Assembly (NCBI GenBank): GCA_024345305.1 | Contig: BRON01000016.1 | Span: 806,001 to 870,000, forward strand | Reading direction: 5' to 3' | From: Mrakia gelida | Taxonomy: Eukaryota; Basidiomycota; Tremellomycetes; Cystofilobasidiales; Mrakiaceae | Length of the DNA: 64,000 bases | Shown here: piece by piece, positions 1 to 10,399 of the stretch | Layout of the letters: every line of letters starts with the position of its first letter | Numbering within the stretch: the first letter of the stretch is position 1 | Position numbers and translations under genes: made by a program | The notes under the pieces: generated by a model | What the model was told of the DNA's origin: nothing | The model's database searches: none | The model's input: the letters and a program-made list of their open reading frames with translations, nothing else

Positions 1-427
1 TGGGCTGAAGGGAGGGAAGGGGGTTCGCTTGTGAAGGGTCCTTAACGAAAGACTCTTGAAGCGAGGACGGCGAAGATGAGGAGAGAGTGGGAAGAAGAGA
101 GAAGGGGAGTGAAAGCGAGGGTGCTGGACGTTAGGAGGAGACGGCAGGGAGGAAGGAGGAGGAGAGGTTGAGCTTCGCCGAATTTCTTCAGGGCTGTGAG
201 AACAAGGACTCGACCGTCTCGCAGAGGAAGGAAAAATCGTCAGCTGAGTGAAGGATGACAAAAAGGTGCAAGCCTTTGCGCTCTGAGTCCAAAGCCGTGA
301 AGATTTTCCGACGGACGCGGTCGCTAAGGTGGGGGCTGAACTGAACTCGACGAACTTGTTTCGGCGAGCTCAACCTTTTGCTTCCCTCGTAACGTCGACT
401 CTCCTTCTCCCTTCTTCCCATCTACTC
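1..427. other. left-edge flank with no resolved gene
   Basis: No coding region is convincing here. The complementary strand has a CT-rich, leader-like composition, so this may be the 5' flank of a minus-strand gene lying beyond the window edge. It also includes the upstream region of the F-box-like gene that starts near 428. Confidence 0.3.
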
Positions 428-1907
428 ATGGATCCCTCTATCGCCCCTGCCTCACGAGCCGTCAAGGGTCGCAAATCTAAGCTCATCGCGTCCCTCGAAG
501 CTCGCGTCTCGGAACTCGAGTCGAACGAGACGTCTCTCCTTCGAATCGCCTCCCAAGCAGTCCGAGCTCTCAAGTCCCAGGAATGTCCTATTCAGCCTAG
601 AGGGATCTGGATATCGGAGGGGGACGAAGACATGATGGAGAGGGTTGATGAGCTGGTACACGAGCGAGAAATGGGTGGTGTTGGCCAGGCGTGGAAGTGG
701 AGGAAGGTCAGTCGGCATTTCTCGACCTTCTCCTTCGTTCGATTGACTCGACACCTGACGACTCACTCTGTATGTTGTTGGCTATATCAGATCCGTCGAA
801 ACAACTGGCCTCCAACGCTTCCGAACTTTTCATCTCTCGGACAGGTTCAGCGGTACAAGAGATACTTCAAGCTCGAGCCCTTTCGATACCCCTTCCCTCT
901 CGAGATCTTCGAGCTCATCATCTCCTTCGCTGGACAAGCGGCCATCTCCAGGACGTCTCAAGCAAGTCTCGCATGCTTTCAGCTCTTCTCCCCGGTACTC
1001 TATCAGTCGGTGAAGATCCCAGACTTCGTCACTCTACGTTGGCTCTTCCGTCCAAGGGTGAGCTTTCCCTCCCTTCCATCTCTCTCTCCTCGCTCTCTCT
1101 CATTACCATCTCGGACTCAACTGACCTAAATTCTGCTCCACGATCTACCCAGACCGCTCCCGTACCTCCTCGTCTGGCGTCGAATCTCTCCCTCAACAAC
1201 ATCCGAGTCCTCGAGCTCACCCTCTCAAGTTTCTCCAACTTCGACGGTTTCCCCGGAGCGGACTTCTCCCTCGATGATCGTCTCGACGGCAGGATACAGC
1301 TCGACAAGCTCATCATCGTTATGGACTTGGAGCCTTCACCCTCGGAAACGATCCCAGAGGAGCCGAGCCTGACCAGCTTCGACCTCGGAGCTCTGCTCCT
1401 CGAGCGACTCAATCCCACATAGCTCCTCGTTCGACTCGACTACCAGCGCGTCAAGACCTCACAACCCTCCTACCGGATCGCCATCACCGCCTCATTCGTC
1501 ATCTCAAGGCATTGGTCAAGACTTCGAACCGCTCGTTTCAAGGACGTGGACTTGATCATCGGAGATCCCAACGTGAACGTCGCGTCGCAAGGCAAGGACT
1601 CTCCTTCTGGTGGTTAAATGGTCGGGCACGCACCGCTCTTACCGGCCTCTCCCTCGTGTGGGACCTCGCGGGATACGACATCACTCCCTCGTACGGTTGG
1701 GACAACATGATCGACCTCCTTGTCAAGCGAGATCGAACTCTCTTCCAACCCTTCATCACGTCGGCTACGATCCTCGTCGGCGCTCACTACATGGCGGACG
1801 AGCTCAGGGAGATCATGGCCAAGTACCACGTGAAACTTCCCTCGTGCCTCAAGGTCGTCTCGACGGAACTGGAGGAAGGAGGGACGTCGTCGGTCGGATC
1901 GCCGTAA
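428..1907 (+). pseudogene. F-box-like protein gene, probably disrupted
   Basis: The likely start at 428 opens a short coiled-coil segment (about residues 15-45). After a probable intron at 707-790 comes an F-box-like core around 880-1050, with a proline-leucine-glutamate-isoleucine type start (FPLEIFELIISFAG) and alternating hydrophobic residues; F-box proteins recruit substrates to SCF ubiquitin ligases. An intron at 1058-1152 (GTGAGC, branch CTGAC, CCCAG) leads into a leucine-rich segment. The frame then meets TAG at 1420-1422. Protein-like sequence resumes directly after it in the same frame (RFKDVDLIIGDP, 1541-1576), runs to TAA near 1615, and continues in a different frame to 1907 (LFQPFITSATILVGAHYMAD). 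I see no donor and acceptor that repair both breaks. A short intron ending at 1422 is possible, because CTGAC lies near 1369. The target substrate is unknown. Confidence 0.45.
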
Positions 1908-2915
1908 CCTCGTGGCGTTCGGATCTCTTCTTCTTGACCTCCTTCTATTCGTTCATCTTCGCCCCATCCCCCTGTCTACTACCCAGTTACCTGCCTCGTA
2001 TCTAATCTCGTCTGTTGCTTTATCCCCAACTCCATCGTATCACTTGTCCTTTCTTTCTTTAATGCCATCTCGTCCGTCGCGTCTCGTCCGGCTCGTCTTC
2101 ATCACCTCGGTCTTCTTCTTAGCTTTGCCGCGCCCCGTATCAACTCTTTGTCGTCCCTTACTCCCTCTTTCGTTTCGCGTCCCTTCGCCTTCTTATCCTG
2201 CTATCCATTTCCTTCTTCGCTTGCAAACACGTCGCTCATCTGTGTCTTCCTTCTCTTTGCTCTCAACTCTCAACGGCCTATGTTTGATCTCGCTCTAGTC
2301 TGCTCCGAAGCTATATCACGATAGTGTGTATGTTCCGAAGCAGACTTATCGACTATGTATATAGAGTGGAGGGAGGGAAGCGACAACCCAGCGTCGAACA
2401 AGACGCGTCGCTTCCAGCGCACTCGTCCATCTACATCCTTTCCTCACTGTCGTTTCGTCTGACCTCGCTTCACTTCGCCCCAGCGTCTCTGCACGTAGAA
2501 AGTTCTGTCTCTACGGACTATACAAACTGCTTCCGAAAGAGAAACATGACGAAAGCAATCTCCTCGCTCGATCTCGTCTCGATCTCCTCTGCTTTTCACC
2601 GAGCTCGACGACGCGTCCTCCCTCCTCCCTCCCTCCCTCGACCGAGCAGATTTTCCTCACGCTTCAAAGGCGCGTCTTACTATTCCATGTCTTTCTTACC
2701 ACTCAACCCTCACTGCTAGATCGTTTTCGCCGTCTGCCCAGCGTTTTGAGTTCCGGAAACTGCGAGATCTCGTTCGAAAGACAAAGCTCACACCTCCTCC
2801 AAAGTCGCCTCACCTCCCAACACCCTCCCTCCCCCCCATCGCCCCCTCTCTCCCTCCGTCTCCAAACCACTCCCTTCGCTCTCTCCCATCCCTCATCATC
2901 CCATAGACCTTAGAC
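1908..2915. other. 1 kb spacer upstream of the GH5 gene
   Basis: No conserved coding segment was found on either strand. The sequence is CT-rich, especially at 2620-2910, as is usual just upstream of start codons here. A TATA-like run (TATATAG) lies near 2358. GACGCGTC occurs at 2402-2409 and 2610-2617. It should hold the promoter of the glucanase gene. Confidence 0.5.
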
Positions 2916-5903
2916 ATGCTCGGCGCAGCAGCTTTGGTCGCTCTGGTAGCGGCCTCGAAGGGAGTGAAGGGGATGGATTGGACTAGCTCGAACTTCTCGA
3001 GTGGATCGCCAGCTTTTGCTACAGCAGGAGGAGACAAGATCCGTGGAGTCAACTTGGGTGGTTGGGTGAGTCTCTGTTTCATTGGCTTCCGAATGCTGGG
3101 TGTTTAGAAGGGCGAAGAAGGAGGAAGCGAGGTGGGGGAGCGAAGGATGGGGAGGTCGAGCTCAAGGAAGGAAGGAGGACGAGGACGCGATTGGGTCTCA
3201 GTCTTTCGTCTCCATCGGTTCCCCCTTGGTCAAGCAAGAGCAGAGAAGAACATGGGGGATAGGCTATAGACGTAGGGAAAGGAGGAGAGCCAGCTCAGAC
3301 GTCGTAATCCTGCTGGGAAGAAGGAGAGAAGGAGAGAAGAGCTCGAAGGTTATTCTGAGCTCGAGCTCGTTCGTTGTCTGGGCGGTCGAGCTGATTCTCC
3401 CCTCCCTCCATCCTTGTCCCAGCTGATTCTGGAAAACTGGATGACCTCTGCCCTCTTTGGAGTGTCGCCTCTTTATCAACAAGCCGTTCCAGACGAGGTC
3501 AGTACCTTTTTCCATCGCGCTCAGCCGAGGGAGAGGAGAGACGAAGCTTGTCACCTCTCGCTGACCCTCTGTCACCCTGCTACCCACCTCGGACGACTCA
3601 GTGGACCTACTGCAACGTTCTCGGGAAGGATGAGTGTGCCACTCGACTGGAAGAACACTGGTCGACCTGTCAGTTCTGCTCGCGTCCCTCGTTTCGAGCT
3701 CAGGAGGTGAAGCGGGGCTGATCGTTCTCCTCCCCTCGCTTTGTTCGCGACAGACATCACCGAGGAGGACTTCAAGCTCATTCAAGCTGCTGGACTGAAC
3801 ACTGTTCGAATCCCAATAGGATACTGGGCCTTCGATCTGCTGGACGAACCCTACATCCAAGGGCAAATCAGTTTGTTCTCTCCATCCTCCTCCCCGTCGT
3901 CGATCTTCGTTCAAACTCCAGCTGATCCTTTCGGACGCGTCCTTCCTCGGTCTTGGCAGAACACCTCGGAAACGCTCTCACCTGGGCTAAGACCTACGAC
4001 ATCGACGTTATGGTGGATCTGCACGGTCTTCCTGGTTCGCAGAAGTGAGTCTGGTCTGGTCCGGCTCGAACTCGAACTCGCGTTTGTTTCGCGTTCGTGC
4101 TGACCTTCTCGTTCGCCTTCGTTCTCCAGCGGTCTCGACAACTCTGGAAAGCTCGGAACCATCGCTTGGGCTTCGAACTCCAGCAACGTTGATCGATCGA
4201 TAAACGCTCTCGAGCTGCTGACGGCTGAGGTGACCAAGGCGGATTATGGAGGGGTCGTCAAAGCGTGAGTCTTGCCCTCCTCGCTGCTTAGATATGTTTT
4301 GTGCATCGCTAAATCCTCTTCGATCTCATCTCTCCGCACGCCTCTCAGTATCGAGGTTATCAACGAGCCGTATCTCGACACCATGTTCGCTGGTGGAGCG
4401 ACTTTCGATCAGCTCGGTTCGTCTCTCTTCATCTCGCTCCTTGCGTTCTCCCCTTCGACTCGAGCTGAACTTGACCTTCCCTTTGATCTTCTTCACAGCC
4501 GCCTATTACGTACGAGGTGAGCCTTTGAGACCATGTATTCGCACAGTTCAACGAGCTGCTCGCGAGAGCGCACGACGCGTCTGTCGTCCTCCGCTCGTCT
4601 GACTTCGTCCCCTTCCTCCTTTCTTTCCAGCCTACGCCTCCATCCGAGCGAAAGAAGTCATCCTCGACTCAGTAGCTCCCGTCACGGTCGTCATCCACGA
4701 CGCGTTCCAAGCTGTTCTCAACGTTCGTTTCTCTTTTCACTCGTCCACTCGATCTCTCGCTTTCGTCCTGACGCGTTCATTTTCCTTCTCGTCGACTCGC
4801 AGTGGGAGTACTTCTTCGGAAACACCACGCTCGGTGGAACGTGGATCAACTTCGCTCTTGACACTCACATCTACGAGGCTTTCAAGTTCGTCGTTTCTGT
4901 TCTCCTCCCCTCGTTCGACTCGTCCTGACGCGTCTCTCTTTCCTCTGATCTCGCAGCGGTCAGGACGCCATGACTCACGAGGAGCACATGGTTTCAATGT
5001 GTTCTCGAACGGCTGCTATCGCTGAGGTCTCGAAGAACATCACAACTGTGAGTCAAAGTCGAAGAGCGAGGATCGAGACGCGTCGAGCTGACTTCCTCGC
5101 TTCCTCGATGATCGTTTGGCAGCTCGTTGGGGAGTGGAGTTTGGGAACCAAGACCTACTGTGAGCACTTTCGTTCCTTTCACCCAGCTCGACCTCCGAAA
5201 TCGCTGACTCTCTCTTCCACGCTCCCGATCATCAGGCGTCGACTACCAAAGTTCGTCATTGCTTCTTTCGCTTTCTCCCCCACTTCATTCCCTCGAACCC
5301 AGTCTGATCGCTTCTTCTGTCTTCTTCCCCTTCAGCCTGCTACAACACCACCATGGCGGACAACCTCAACACCACCGAGGCCGAGTCCGTCTTCAACGAG
5401 CAGTACTACGAGGTCCAGCGAGGAATCTACGAGATCGCCGCTGGATGGATCTTCTGGAACTGGAAGACGGACGCGGGTCCCGAGTGGAGCTTTTTCCAGA
5501 GCCAGAAACAAAACTGGATCGGATCAGATCTGACCTCTTCGTCGTGAGTCCAGTCGAGACGCGTCGTCCTCTTTCTTTCGGCTCTTCCTTCTCGGTCGCT
5601 CGGACCCCACTCCCCCTTTCCTGTCTCCTCTGACTAAAGCCGACTTCCTCCTGTTTTCCCACTTCTCTCAGCTACGACTTCAACGCCTCGGCCTCCTCCA
5701 ACTGCCTCGTCCTGAAATCGAACGTCGCGACTCCCACCTTCCCTTCAACCTACGTCGGCTCCTCCGCCAGCGCCGCCGCCAACTCCTCCGCTGGCATTGC
5801 CTCCAGCTCAGATGATGGAGCGTCGATAAGCACCCCCAGCAGGTCTGGGTGGTCGCTTGCCTCGCTCGCGATCCTCCTTCTCAGTTTCGTTGCTTTGCCC
5901 TAG
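2916..5903 (+). CDS. GPI-anchored exo-beta-1,3-glucanase, GH5 family
   Basis: A secreted glucan 1,3-beta-glucosidase of the fungal EXG1/EXG3 type, which hydrolyses or remodels cell-wall beta-1,3-glucan. The start at 2916 gives a hydrophobic signal peptide followed by the family N-terminal motif IRGVNLGGW. Exons then encode [12 protein letters not shown], an EEHW-STYITEEDF stretch joined across an intron, [14 protein letters not shown] and [13 protein letters not shown]. The acid/base glutamate is in [11 protein letters not shown] (about 4350-4380) and the nucleophile glutamate in [12 protein letters not shown] (about 5125-5160). The C-terminus is a Ser/Ala-rich spacer and a hydrophobic tail ending at the stop 5901-5903, typical of GPI attachment. 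It has more than ten introns, two of the exons being only 18 nt (4499-4516) and 15 nt (5236-5250). KAR2 follows on the same strand. Confidence 0.9.
4499..4516 (+). other. 18-nt exon in the GH5 gene
   Basis: It is bounded by CTTCACAG on the left and GTGAGC on the right. It supplies the residues before AYASIRAKE and keeps the frame between FDQL and that segment. The alternative donor GTACGAG inside it would shorten the exon to 11 nt and break the frame. Confidence 0.65.
5236..5250 (+). other. 15-nt exon in the GH5 gene
   Basis: It lies between an ATCAG acceptor and a GTTCGT donor. Joining TAC-T / this exon / CCTGC gives TYCVDYQTCYN, which links the catalytic VGEWS exon to the following conserved exon in frame. 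Confidence 0.7.
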
Positions 5904-6385
5904 ATCTCTCTCTCTCATTTCTATCTCTGCTCACCCATCGGTTTGTTTCCGGATCTCGCTACATAGACATTTTTATCCCTCTTCTGCTCATCTCGTAGAT
6001 CTCTCATCTAGACCCTCGCTCCTCCTCCTTACATAGACATAGAACGCGTCTCGTCGTTTTCAGCGCGCCCTCTCCCTCTTCGCTCCCTCGTTTTCCCTCC
6101 CTCGTTTTTGTGCTCACCTTCTTTCAGCGTCTTCTCTGCTTACTTTACCCCTCTCCTCAGCTCGATCTTTATTATTCTATACCCACCCCGACCCGCTTTC
6201 CACGTCTTTCTAGACCTTTCCTGAGCTTCCAGGCTGGAAGTTGATTCGCTGTCACAGCTTCCGAACTCCGCGAAACTCATCGAGGTCGCCACGTCGAATC
6301 CCTCCCTCCCTCCCTCCCTTCTCCCAACCCACCAGCAACTCAACCCACCCCCCCTTCTCCTTTCTCCTTTTCCCCTTCTCTCAAG
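5904..6385 (+). promoter_or_regulatory. KAR2 upstream region with two CCACGTC boxes
   Basis: This interval separates the glucanase stop from the KAR2 start. CCACGTCT at 6200-6207 and CCACGTCG at 6289-6296 lie about 185 and 95 bp before the start codon. On the other strand they read AGACGTGG and CGACGTGG, close to the TGACGTGG element bound by Hac1/XBP1-type bZIP factors in the unfolded protein response. The match is seen directly; the regulatory role is inferred. A CT-rich run precedes the start. Confidence 0.4.
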
Positions 6386-8097
6386 ATGTCCGTCTCTCGA
6401 CGTTCTTCGCCGCCTGCCTCCCGGCTCCTCACCAAGCTCTCCCTTCTCGTGTTTGCGCTCGTCGCTCTTCTCTGCCTGATGCCCTCCGGAGCGAAGGCTG
6501 AGGAGGCTTCTGAGTACGGAACTGTTATCGGTAAGTCTTTCGTCTCTTGATGGTACACGAAGAGGACGCCAGGCTTAGCTCTGGTCGAAGAGAGAGCTCG
6601 CATGGATGCTTTGGGCGAGGTGGGAGGACAGTTGAAGAGGGAGGGAGGGGAGGAGAGGTGTGATGGAGAGCTCCTTCTTTTCCCTTTGAAACGCTGGCAT
6701 CGCTCGCCTCGTCTGCTTCTTGAGCTTGAACGCGTACTGACCACCTTCTCTGCATGCAGGTATCGATCTTGGAACCACCTACTCTTGTGTCGCGTACGTT
6801 TTTTCACTCCTTCGAGCTCGTTTTGCTGGCACTTGCCACGTCACGAAACGAAGAACGAGCTAGCTCACACTCGGCTTCTGTCCACCCTTCTCTTTTGTTT
6901 CATACAGCGTTCAACGTGGAGGACGTGTAGAGATCATCGGTGAGCTTCCCTTCCTTCTATCTCGCTTCTGGGCGTTGGTTTGAGCGAAAGAGAGAGCTCG
7001 AGAGCTGATCTCCTCCCCTCCCTCTCTCCTGTTCACGTTTCGTTCAAAAAAGCCAACGACCAAGGACACCGAATCACTCCTTCCTGGGTCGCCTTCACCG
7101 ATGACGAGCGAATGGTTGGAGACGCTGCTAAGAACCAGGCTCCTCAGAACCCTAGGAACGTGAGTATTCTTGACCTCTTCGACGAGAACGAGCTCGTGGG
7201 CTGACTGTTCCATCTCCTTCCCTCCCTTTCCCTCCCCTCGTTCTCCTTCTTGTGATCTCGCTCGCTCAGACCGTCTTCGACGCCAAGCGATTGGTCGGAC
7301 GAAAGTTCGATGAGGCCGACGTTCAGCGAGACATGAAGCACTGGTACGTCCCGTCTCTTTGGCATCTTGCTCGAGCTCGTGAAGAAACGGAAGGTTCGAC
7401 GTCCTCGAAGCTAGAGCTGACCGAACCTCGTTTCCTTCGTTGTCCTTCCTCGTCGCGATAAACAGGCCTTTCAAGGTTAGCTCCAAGGGAGGAAAGCCTT
7501 CGATCCAGGTTCACCACAAGGGAGAGCTCAAGGACTACGTGAGTTCGACGTTTCCTAGCTCTCGGGATCGTTCGACAGAGAAGTGAAGCTGACTTTTCGC
7601 GTCCCTTCCCTTCCCATCTCCAGTCGCCTGAGGAGATGTACGTCCATGCCTTTAGCTCGCTCCCTTCCTAGTCGAAGCTCCTACTGATCTTCGGTCCTGC
7701 TTCGCCTTTTCCTTACAGTTCCGCTATGATTTTGACCAAGATGAAGGAGACCGCTGAGGCTTACCTCGGAAAGAAGGTCACCCACGCCGTCGTCACCGTC
7801 CCTGCCTGTTCGTCCATCTCTTCGCGCTCTCTCTCAATCGCCAAGTTCTCACTGACCCGACTTCCTACTCCAGACTTCAACGACGCTCAGCGACAGGCCA
7901 CCAAGGACGCCGGAACCATCGCCGGACTCACCGTTCTTCGAATCGTCAACGAGCCTACCGCCGCCGCCATCGCCTACGGACTCGACCAGCAGAAGGGCAT
8001 CGAGAAGCAAATCATCGTCTACGATCTTGGAGGAGGAACCTTCGACGTTTCCCTTCTCTCCATCGACGACGGAGTCTTCGAGGTCCTCGCCACCGCC

Positions 8098-8129
<32 letters not shown>

Positions 8130-10069
8130 CAACCGAGTCATCGACTACTTTGTCAAGGAGTACAAGAAGAAAACCGGAACCGACGTTACCCCCAACCTTC
8201 GAGCCATGGGTAAGCTGAAGAGGGAGGTCGAGAAGGCCAAGAGGACCCTTTCCAGCCAGATGTCCACCAAGGTCGAAATCGAGGCTTTCGAGGGAGGAAA
8301 CGACTTCGCCGAGACTCTCACCCGAGCCAAGTTCGAGGAACTCAACATCGATCTCTTCAGGAAGACTATGAAGCCCGTCGAGCAGGTTCTCAAGGACGCT
8401 GGTGTCAAGAAGGAGGCTGTTGATGAGGTTCGTTTGCTCCTCCTCGCCGCTCTTCGTCTCGTTCGTTTCGACCTCCTTCGCGTTTCTTGAGCTGACCTTC
8501 GTCCTTCTCTCTACCATCTTCGTTCGTCTCGCCACAGATCGTCCTCGTCGGAGGATCCACTCGAATCCCCAAGGTCCAGTCCCTCCTTCAGGAGTACTTC
8601 GGTGGAAAGGCTCCCTCCCAGGGAATCAACCCCGACGAGGCCGTCGCCTACGGAGCTGCCGTTCAGGGAGGTATCCTTTCTGGAGAGGCTGGAACTGAGG
8701 ACGTCGTTCTCATCGATGTCTGCCCTCTTACCCTCGGTATCGAGACCACCGGTGGAGTCATGACGTGAGTCTCTCGTCTCTTCGCTCGACTTCCTTTCGT
8801 CGCGCTCGAGCTGACCTCGCTTCCTGCCCTTCCTTTCAACTTCGCCCTCAACAGCAAGCTCATCCCCCGAAACACCGTCGTCCCCACCAAGAAGTCCCAG
8901 ATCTTCTCCACTGCCGGTAAGTCTCCCTCTCGTCTCGTTCCCTCCCGCGCTTCGTTCGAACCTCGAGCTCACCCACCGTCTCCTTCCCTTCTTCGTTCTC
9001 GTTCGTCTCTCCAGCCGACAACCAGCCCACCGTCCTCATCCAGGTCTACGAGGGAGAGCGATCTCTCACCAAGGACAACAACCACCTCGGAAAGTTCGAG
9101 CTCACCTCCATCCCTCCCGCTCCTCGAGGAGTCCCCCAGATCGAGGTCACCTTCGAGATTGACGCCAACGGTATCATGAAGGGTGAGGTTTTCTCCCTCT
9201 TCTTTCTGTTCGCTTCGCCGACGCTGACGAGCTCTTGTTATTTCTTCGATGCAGTCTCCGCCCACGACAAGGGAACCGGAAAGGAGGAGTCCATCGTCAT
9301 CACCAACAACCGAGTTCGTTCATCTCTCTTCTCCCTCCTCGTCGCTGCCTCTTCGCTCGCGATTCGAACGCTGACCTCTTCTTCTTCGTTTCTTGCGTTC
9401 TCTCAGGACCGACTTTCCCCTGAGGATATCGAGCGAATGGTTCGAGAGGCTGAGGAGTTCGCCGACGAGGACGCTGCCGTTAAGAAGAAGATCGAGGCTC
9501 TCAACGGACTCCAGGTTCGTCCTCCTTTCCTTCTTCTCTCGTGTCGACTCGACGACGCAGCAATGCTGACCTTCTATCTCTTCGCTTGTTTTCGTCTCAC
9601 AGAACTACGTCTGGTCTCTCAAGAGCCAGCTCGCTGACCAGGAGGGTTTGGGATCCAAGGTTCGTTGTTTTCATCTTTCTCGCTTCTTTTCCTGCGCCGA
9701 AACTGACCCTCCTCCTTCTCTTCGTTCTCGCAGCTCCCCGACGCCGACAAGAAGACCATCCTCGCCGCCCTCAAGGAGTCGACCGACTGGATCGAGGAGA
9801 ACCAGTCCTCCGCCTCCGCCGAGGAGTTCGAGGAGAAGCTCGCCGAGGTGCAGTCCATCGTGTCCCCCATCACCAGCAAGCTCTACTCCGGAGGAGCTGG
9901 AGAGGATGGAGAGGCGCCTTTCTCGTGAGTGTTCCCTCTCCCCCTTACCTTTCGTGTCCCTTCCGTTCTTTCGACGCGTCGAGAAGTCGAGTTGCGACAC
10001 GAACTGACTCGCGCTTTCATCGCTTTCGTTTGGTTCGGTTTGGCGGCGATCAGGCACGACGAGCTGTAA
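6386..10069 (+). CDS. KAR2: ER Hsp70 chaperone BiP/Kar2
   Basis: Lumenal Hsp70 ATPase that folds proteins entering the ER, drives post-translational translocation and senses unfolded proteins. The start at 6386 gives an N-terminal signal peptide ending near AKAEE. The nucleotide-binding domain carries [25 protein letters not shown] and [13 protein letters not shown]. The linker leads to the substrate-binding domain ([13 protein letters not shown]) and a helical lid. The last exon encodes HDEL and TAA at 10067-10069, the ER-retrieval signal that separates BiP from cytosolic Ssa and mitochondrial Ssc1. The product is about 670 residues, the normal BiP length. About 14 introns interrupt it; exons 2, 3 and one further exon are only 34, 32 and 14 nt, and the long ATPase exon at 7874-8427 is the largest. 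It is convergent with GUF1. Confidence 0.97.
7624..7637 (+). other. 14-nt exon in KAR2
   Basis: It is flanked by CATCTCCAG and GTACGTCC. It joins GACTAC to TTCCGCTATG to give DYSPEEISAMI, an invariant stretch of Hsp70. Skipping it would remove the SPEE residues and shift the frame. Confidence 0.9.
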
Positions 10070-10399
10070 AGAGGGGAAACGAAGGAAGAGTAGTGGAAAC
10101 GATCGATCTTATGAAGAGACGAGCGACGAAGGAAGAAACGGACGAGGAGGGGAGGAAGCGGGAGGATGCTTCGATTTTTTACAACCCAACCTTCTTATCA
10201 ACAAAGCATGTTTTTTTTCTCATTCCGTTCAGTTCTTGCACGCGAGAGTCTGAGAATGGGAGGAGGTTTGAGTCTTGAGAGGGAGTGGTGTAAGAGTTTC
10301 CATGCGACGTAACCGAGAGTTCAATTCGGAGGAGAACTAGAACGACGCGTCTTTCCCTCGGCCTCTCGCTCTCGTTCTCGTTTAACTTCATTCCCTAGC
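10070..10399. other. convergent 3' spacer between KAR2 and GUF1
   Basis: It holds the 3' untranslated regions of two convergent genes. There is no coding signal. A T-rich run lies at 10209-10218 and a GACGCGTC copy near 10343. Confidence 0.5.

Noticed and set aside
2357..2364. TATA-like run upstream of the GH5 gene
   Set aside because: It lies over 500 bp before the start codon; one AT-rich octamer in this spacer is not enough to call a promoter element.
1908..2719. Plus-strand open frames in the spacer before the GH5 gene
   Set aside because: They are composed of Ser/Leu/Pro from CT-rich sequence and have no family motif or splice context.
7849..8535. Minus-strand open frame of 228 codons opposite KAR2
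   Set aside because: It is the complement of the highly conserved Hsp70 ATPase exon, so its openness is forced by codon bias; no independent features.
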